Source: Agrocybe praecox
Lineage: Eukaryota; Basidiomycota; Agaricomycetes; Agaricales; Agrocybaceae
Length of the DNA stretch: 64,000 nt
Assembly (NCBI GenBank): GCA_964017145.1
Contig: OZ024840.1
Coordinates: 2,852,001-2,916,000 of the forward strand
Direction: 5' to 3'
Shown: positions 59,578 through 64,000 of the stretch, piece by piece
Layout of the letters: the number at the start of each line of letters is the position of its first letter
Numbering within the stretch: position 1 is the first letter of the stretch
The notes under the pieces: model-generated
The model's input: the letters and a program-made list of their open reading frames with translations, nothing else
Database searches by the model: none
What the model was told of the DNA's origin: nothing
Made by a program: the position numbers and the translations under genes

Positions 59578-62181
59578 TCACCTTTCCCCCTTCTTCAATA
59601 ACCCCCGAGGAAGTTTTTCGGTTTTTGAACGGGCGATAATCTTTTCGCCGTAAGACCCTTGCCCAAAACCAACGATCGGAGGTGCAAAAGACACTGTGGT
59701 CACTGCTTGAGGAGGAAGGTGCTTGGTAGGTGTTGAGGTACCAAACATGCTGACCCTTTTCTTCAATTTATTCGAAGAACTTGCATGTGGTTCGTGAGGT
59801 CGCATGATAGGCTGGGTATGAGCAAGCATGGCCGGCGGTTGAGGGAAAGGGAGATGTGACTGAGAACGGACGTGAACCTGCACTTTGGCGGAAGGCATCG
59901 GAGGGCCAGCTCGGATTTGTTGGGAAGCATAAATTGGCTGTTGAGGATTTATCGTTCCATTGTTCACAGGACGAGTATTGAGTGGTGCTGGCATGACAAG
60001 GTGCTTTGGGACACGGCGATGTGGTGGTGGTGGCCCATTTCGACTTTGATTTGATCCATAAGTCGAAATTGAGTTGTGAGTGCTACGAGCATCACGATCG
60101 CGGGTATAGATAGAAACAGGTCGACTAGTCGGATGCATCTGATCCTGGAAGCCTCTAAACTCGTTATTGAGCAGCACAGGGGGTGATTGGTTTAGTAATT
60201 GACCATCCTCCCAGTTATTTAAGGGACGGGGTACTAGAACGGGTCTCGGGTCTGATGACGTCGCTTGCTCTGTTGGAGGAGTTGAATTGATCTCGTTCCT
60301 GTTATGATGTCTGGAATAGCTATTATCAGCACGTTCTTGGGGCATCTCTGGTCTGGAGAGTGTATTTTCGTGTACGAATGGTTCATTCCCGTTAGTGGAG
60401 GAACGTCTAGGGTTCCGACTCTGAGAAAGACTCAGTAGCTCTGTAGAATTGTCGGAAACATCCTCAGGCAAAGAATCGTCGTAGGGAGGTGGGTCTCGAG
60501 GAGAGTCTGCTTGGGGTGGAGTCAAAGACTCGTCCTTTGGCTTGGACACAGTAGCGATTTGGGGAGTATTGGCGGTAGATTCTTTCAGGGGTGTATGCCG
60601 ACCATGCGAGTCGGGAGTTGGTTCGCGGGACTGATCTGAGACACTGTGAGGAAGAGGAGATGGCGAACGCGAGTGCTCCAATTGTAAGTGTGCAGGGTCA
60701 TATGGATCAAACTCCTGGTCATCTGACGCTCCAGGATGAAGGAAAATAGCTGGATTGCGGGATTGAGATCCTTCAGGCTGCAACATAGCCATCCCTATGT
60801 TAAAGGAAACATCATCAAGAGGTTTCTGCGATTCCAACTCCGGTGTACCCTCCTCCACAATTGGTTCATTGATATCAACATTCGTGTTCGGATGAGGATT
60901 TGGAAGCATATCACGAGAAGGGATAGAGGGAGGGTATAAAGGAGAAGGCGGATTTAGTTCAGGAGGCTCTGCATTCGTTTTTGGATGGGGGTTGGGAAAA
61001 GGAGAGCGAGGCGAAAGTGAAGGAGGGTACGAGGGAGGAAGGGACGAAAAGGAAGAATGTGCAGGAGGAGGATTCAACATCTGGGGCTGGTAACGAGGCA
61101 TGGATTGCCTCCCTGAAGAACTCGCTGCACTCTTGGGAGAAGGGCGTTTAGGCGGGCGCTGCCACTCTTTGATGTCGAAATTACGGGGTAGAATCTGGCC
61201 TGGGGATAATTTTAATGATACACCTGGAGGAACTTGAGGGGGTACATAGAACTGGAGGTTACGAACACGGTTCAGTACAAGCTTCAGGTTTAGATTGACT
61301 CAACCACATACATTTGGATGAGTGTGTAAACCTCGGCGAGATTGTTCACCCCCGCTGGCAATACCAAGTGAATTTCCCCCCTGCTTAAGCCCTCTAACGG
61401 CTGCTTCATACGGCCCTCCATGATGAAGAGAGATACCCCACGGGTTGGTTTCGTCAAGTTCGTCGATTCTGTCTAGATTTTTGGCACGGGAGCTACTGGT
61501 AGAATCCTTGCTGATCCCAGTTGACCGGGAAGCTGCTGTGATTGCAGATCTTAAAGAAGGGGTGTTGCCACCCGTACTGGCAGAGCGATGGGTAGATGGT
61601 GGTATTGGTCGGGCGCCCCCGTCGAGGACAACTGATGATGATGGAAGTGAGGGTCGAGGGTTGCCTGTGACATCATTTGAGGAAGCCGAGCTAGTGCTGC
61701 CTACTGGCGTCTTCTGGGGGTCAGGGACGGATAAGGTTTTGTCAGAATCGACCTGCGATGCTGATTTGCGGCGTGTTAAGAAAGGCATCCGTCTCTTCTT
61801 CTTCTCCTGCTTCACTATAGGAGGTGACGGCGGGCTCGACCTGGAGACAAAAGAAAAGGGGCGGTCCGTGCCCAACGATGCCACCGTAGGCGTTGCCGCA
61901 GTCTGGGAAGACCACAGATTATTGGGCGTGGCCGGGGAAGAACTTGGTGATATTGGAGAGTTTGGTGGTTGTACAAGCTGAAAGTCTGAATCGTCTAGGT
62001 CTGGCGCAGGCTGTGCACTGGGAATTCGGCGATTCTTGTTTTTGAGGGTCGGATGACCCGGCGGTGCAGAAGAAGCCCATGCAGGCTCGCCAGAAACAAA
62101 ATAAGGATTCAAATAAGGGTCAGCTGAGAAAGCAGGATCTGAGAGTAACGAAGGCGGCACAATTGATTTTACAGAATACAT
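59578..62181 (-). CDS. Disordered protein with Pal1-like LHHxGPYEA motif
   Basis: A Ser/Pro-rich protein of about 830-850 residues with no enzyme fold. After the start at 62181 (MYSVKSIVPPSLLSDPAF) comes a long low-complexity region. Then the one conserved block: ETNPWGISLHHGGPYEAAV around 61380-61450, and across an intron NRVRNLQFYVPPQV, SLKLSPGQILPRNF and IKEWQRPPKRP. Pal1 proteins of fission yeast and relatives, which act in endocytosis and cell shape, carry a similar LHHDGPY(D/E)A motif; here Asp is Gly. The remainder (59578-61100) is Pro/Ser/Asn-rich and ends in a basic patch (TEKLPRGLLKKGER). Assignment to Pal1 is tentative; a basidiomycete-specific family is the alternative. An open frame continues 5' to 62337, but the included sequence looks like leader. 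Confidence 0.5.
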
Positions 62182-62363
62182 CGAATGGGAAAAGACAAAG
62201 AATAGAATAGAAACCTGCAGCCACCTATAAAAAGGTCGCACCATCCATCCATGCCTAACAAACGCCTCGATGCCTTTATCACTCAAAATCAAGTCTTTTA
62301 CTACATATACGTAAAATTGCACTGCTGATTGCCCCAATTATACCCCATCGAATGTTTCCTTCC

Positions 62364-64000
62364 TCAAACCAGCCGTCGCGCCGGGATGCCTTTATTTATG
62401 CCAATAGCCCCCCCAATTCTGCTTGCAGGAGCAGGCAGCTTTGATCCAGCTGCCCGGGCGATGGGTTTGGGAATGGCTGTGGTAGGTCCAATCGTCGCAT
62501 ATTTCACAGGTTGCTTCAAGCCGCTAATAGTTTGCGCAGGCGGTTTGGCTACCAAATTTGGGCCTTTCTCTGTGGGAAGAGCCCCTACGACTACTCGTCG
62601 CGGCCCGTTAGTCGCAGACGATGCTTTTGCCTGTTCAAGATGCGCAGTTGCTCTCGAACTGGCATTCGACGCAAGTTTAGGGCCTTCGGAAATTAATACC
62701 CGTCTTGGGCCATCTCCTCCTAGCACAGGGCCATTTGTGTGCGATTGAGTAGGAACAGCTCTTCTTGATCCAGGATGGGATACACCAGATTGCTTATCCG
62801 CAGTAAACGAAGTTGCCATCGGAGAGCTTGGGGCATTTGAACGTGAGTTTGTTGAATGTGCGGTCGAAATATTAGACGTCCTTCTAGAAGATGTAATTGC
62901 TATAGGACGCGTAAGCACTCGGGATCGCTTCACGATTTTCAAAGCAGGAATGGGAACAGGGTACGCCAACGAGCCTGGAGTGGATACAGGGCTTGTCTCT
63001 TTAGTACTGTTGGCCGGTATCAACTCGACGGAATCAGGCACTTCCGTTGTTCCTGAATCCACTGAGGTAGAAGAGAAAGTTCGCGCATGATTAATCCGGC
63101 TTTGATTTTTCTCTTTCGATTTGAAATGTTGCTCTATGGTAGGTGACACTATATACAATTAAAAGATGTCCAAGAATATTATAGGCGCGTAGAGAAATTA
63201 CTCACATATTGAAGGACTAGAAGGGGAAGAGTACTGAAGTTCCACAGTGTTCCGGAGTCCAGGTGAGTGATATCCGCCCAGCTGAGGCGGACTAAAAGTT
63301 CCATGGTGTCGCGATTCTCTGGAAAATCCAGGAATTGAAGGCGCAGGGGCAAAATCATCATCTCCAAAACTGTTGTCTATTGCAGAGATATTCATGAAAG
63401 AATCTGCGCCGTTCTTGATATCGAAAAAAGACATCTTTTCATTCAATAAATCGAACGAAGAATCCGAAGAATTCATATGCATCTGAAAAGACGATTGCAA
63501 ATCCACAGAGAGTCGACTCATATTGTCCTTAGAGATCTGATTCGGCCGTAGTCTAGGTTGTATATCAGAAGGAGATAAAGATGGGCCAAACGATGACCTA
63601 GGAGATGAGGATGAGGTGGAGAGAGGAATTGAAGTGTCTGCAATTAACGCGCCACTTGGTACTGGCAAGTTTAGCGTACACATAGATGAGCCTAGAGCTT
63701 CAGGTGGAGACCCTGTCGCGTTTTGTGTACTGGACTCATCCAAAAAAACGTTGATGAGAGGAGGAGAACGAGGTGTTTGCGACGAGCTCTCCGTACATTT
63801 ATCTGCAACTTTAGGCAGGATGGAGAGAGGAGGAGGAGTAGATGGGTGGGATTGGGCATTATCTGCACGAGCAAGTGAAGATACAACTCTTCTATGAGAT
63901 TTCTTACGTGCCATGGGTGTTGCTTCATCTGTAAAGCATATTTCTGCTAATGGGGTGCGCGGTGGTGTTTGAACAGCTTTAGGTGATGAAACGGTTGATT
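62364..64000 (-). CDS. Unrecognised Ser/Pro-rich protein (5' end outside window)
   Basis: Two exons are visible: one open from the window edge to about 63209 and one from about 63152 to TGA at 62364, joined by an intron with a GTGAGT donor. The visible 520 residues are low-complexity and Ser/Thr/Pro-rich. They include a PPRTPLAE element near the edge that looks like a proline-directed kinase site, several SSxxSP clusters, and a basic C-terminal segment rich in Ala/Pro (KLPAPASRIGGAIGINK, ending PARRLV). No domain is recognisable. A disordered, phosphorylated cytoskeletal or cell-cycle protein is a guess from composition only. The start of the Pal1-like gene lies 182 bp downstream on the same strand. 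Confidence 0.55.

Noticed and set aside
1..64000. Transposon, viral or CRISPR content
   Set aside because: No transposase, reverse transcriptase, long terminal or inverted repeats, or spacer arrays were recognised on either strand.

Overview
This is a 64 kb piece of a fungal nuclear genome, almost certainly a mushroom-forming basidiomycete (Agaricomycetes). The signs are dense genes on both strands, many 45-65 nt GT-AG introns per gene, and the gene families present: Zn2Cys6 regulator, Agaricomycete-type P450, Prm10/ThrE-type transporter, Tea1-type kelch protein, and a chromodomain/PHD/SNF2 remodeler. I see no prokaryotic, viral, transposon or CRISPR content. I place 24 protein-coding genes; the first and last are cut by the window edges.

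Layout. 0-6.8 kb: 3' end of ceramide glucosyltransferase (+), a homeodomain regulator (-), exocyst SEC3 (+, 17 exons), a REEP-type ER-shaping protein (-). 7-13 kb: Zn2Cys6 transcription factor (+) and a Prm10/ThrE-like transporter (+). 13-25 kb: a RAD5/HLTF-like SNF2-RING protein (-), a degenerate RNase III/dsRBD protein (-), a P450 (-) divergent from S-formylglutathione hydrolase (+), and an FHA/checkpoint-type kinase (-). 25-35 kb: ribosome-export GTPase LSG1 (-) divergent from a LYR protein (+), exocyst SEC8 (-) divergent from an LDAH-type hydrolase (+). 35-53 kb: a CHD/Mit1-like remodeler (+), a lipase (-) divergent from a kelch-only protein (+), a small C2H2 protein (+), and the full-length Tea1-like kelch/coiled-coil protein (+). 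53-64 kb: RRP5 (-) divergent from SF3A2 (+), then two disordered proteins (-), one Pal1-like.

Themes. Exocyst (SEC3, SEC8), Tea1 and the Pal1-like protein all bear on polarised growth; LSG1 and RRP5 are ribosome biogenesis factors. Nothing resembles a co-regulated metabolic cluster. The most interesting signals are in gene structure. Two obligatory 8-nt microexons are predicted: one supplies the first zinc-cluster cysteine, the other part of the SF3A2 N-terminus. Two initial coding exons are only 3 and 4 nt. Two introns appear to be GC-AG and one in SEC3 would have to be GA-AG. A kelch gene sits two doors from its Tea1 paralogue with matching intron positions. Two divergent promoters each carry a 14-bp palindrome centred on TGACGTCA. 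Several convergent stop codons are 11-72 bp apart.

Gene models were built by eye from reading frame, splice consensus and family knowledge; no search or transcript data were available.
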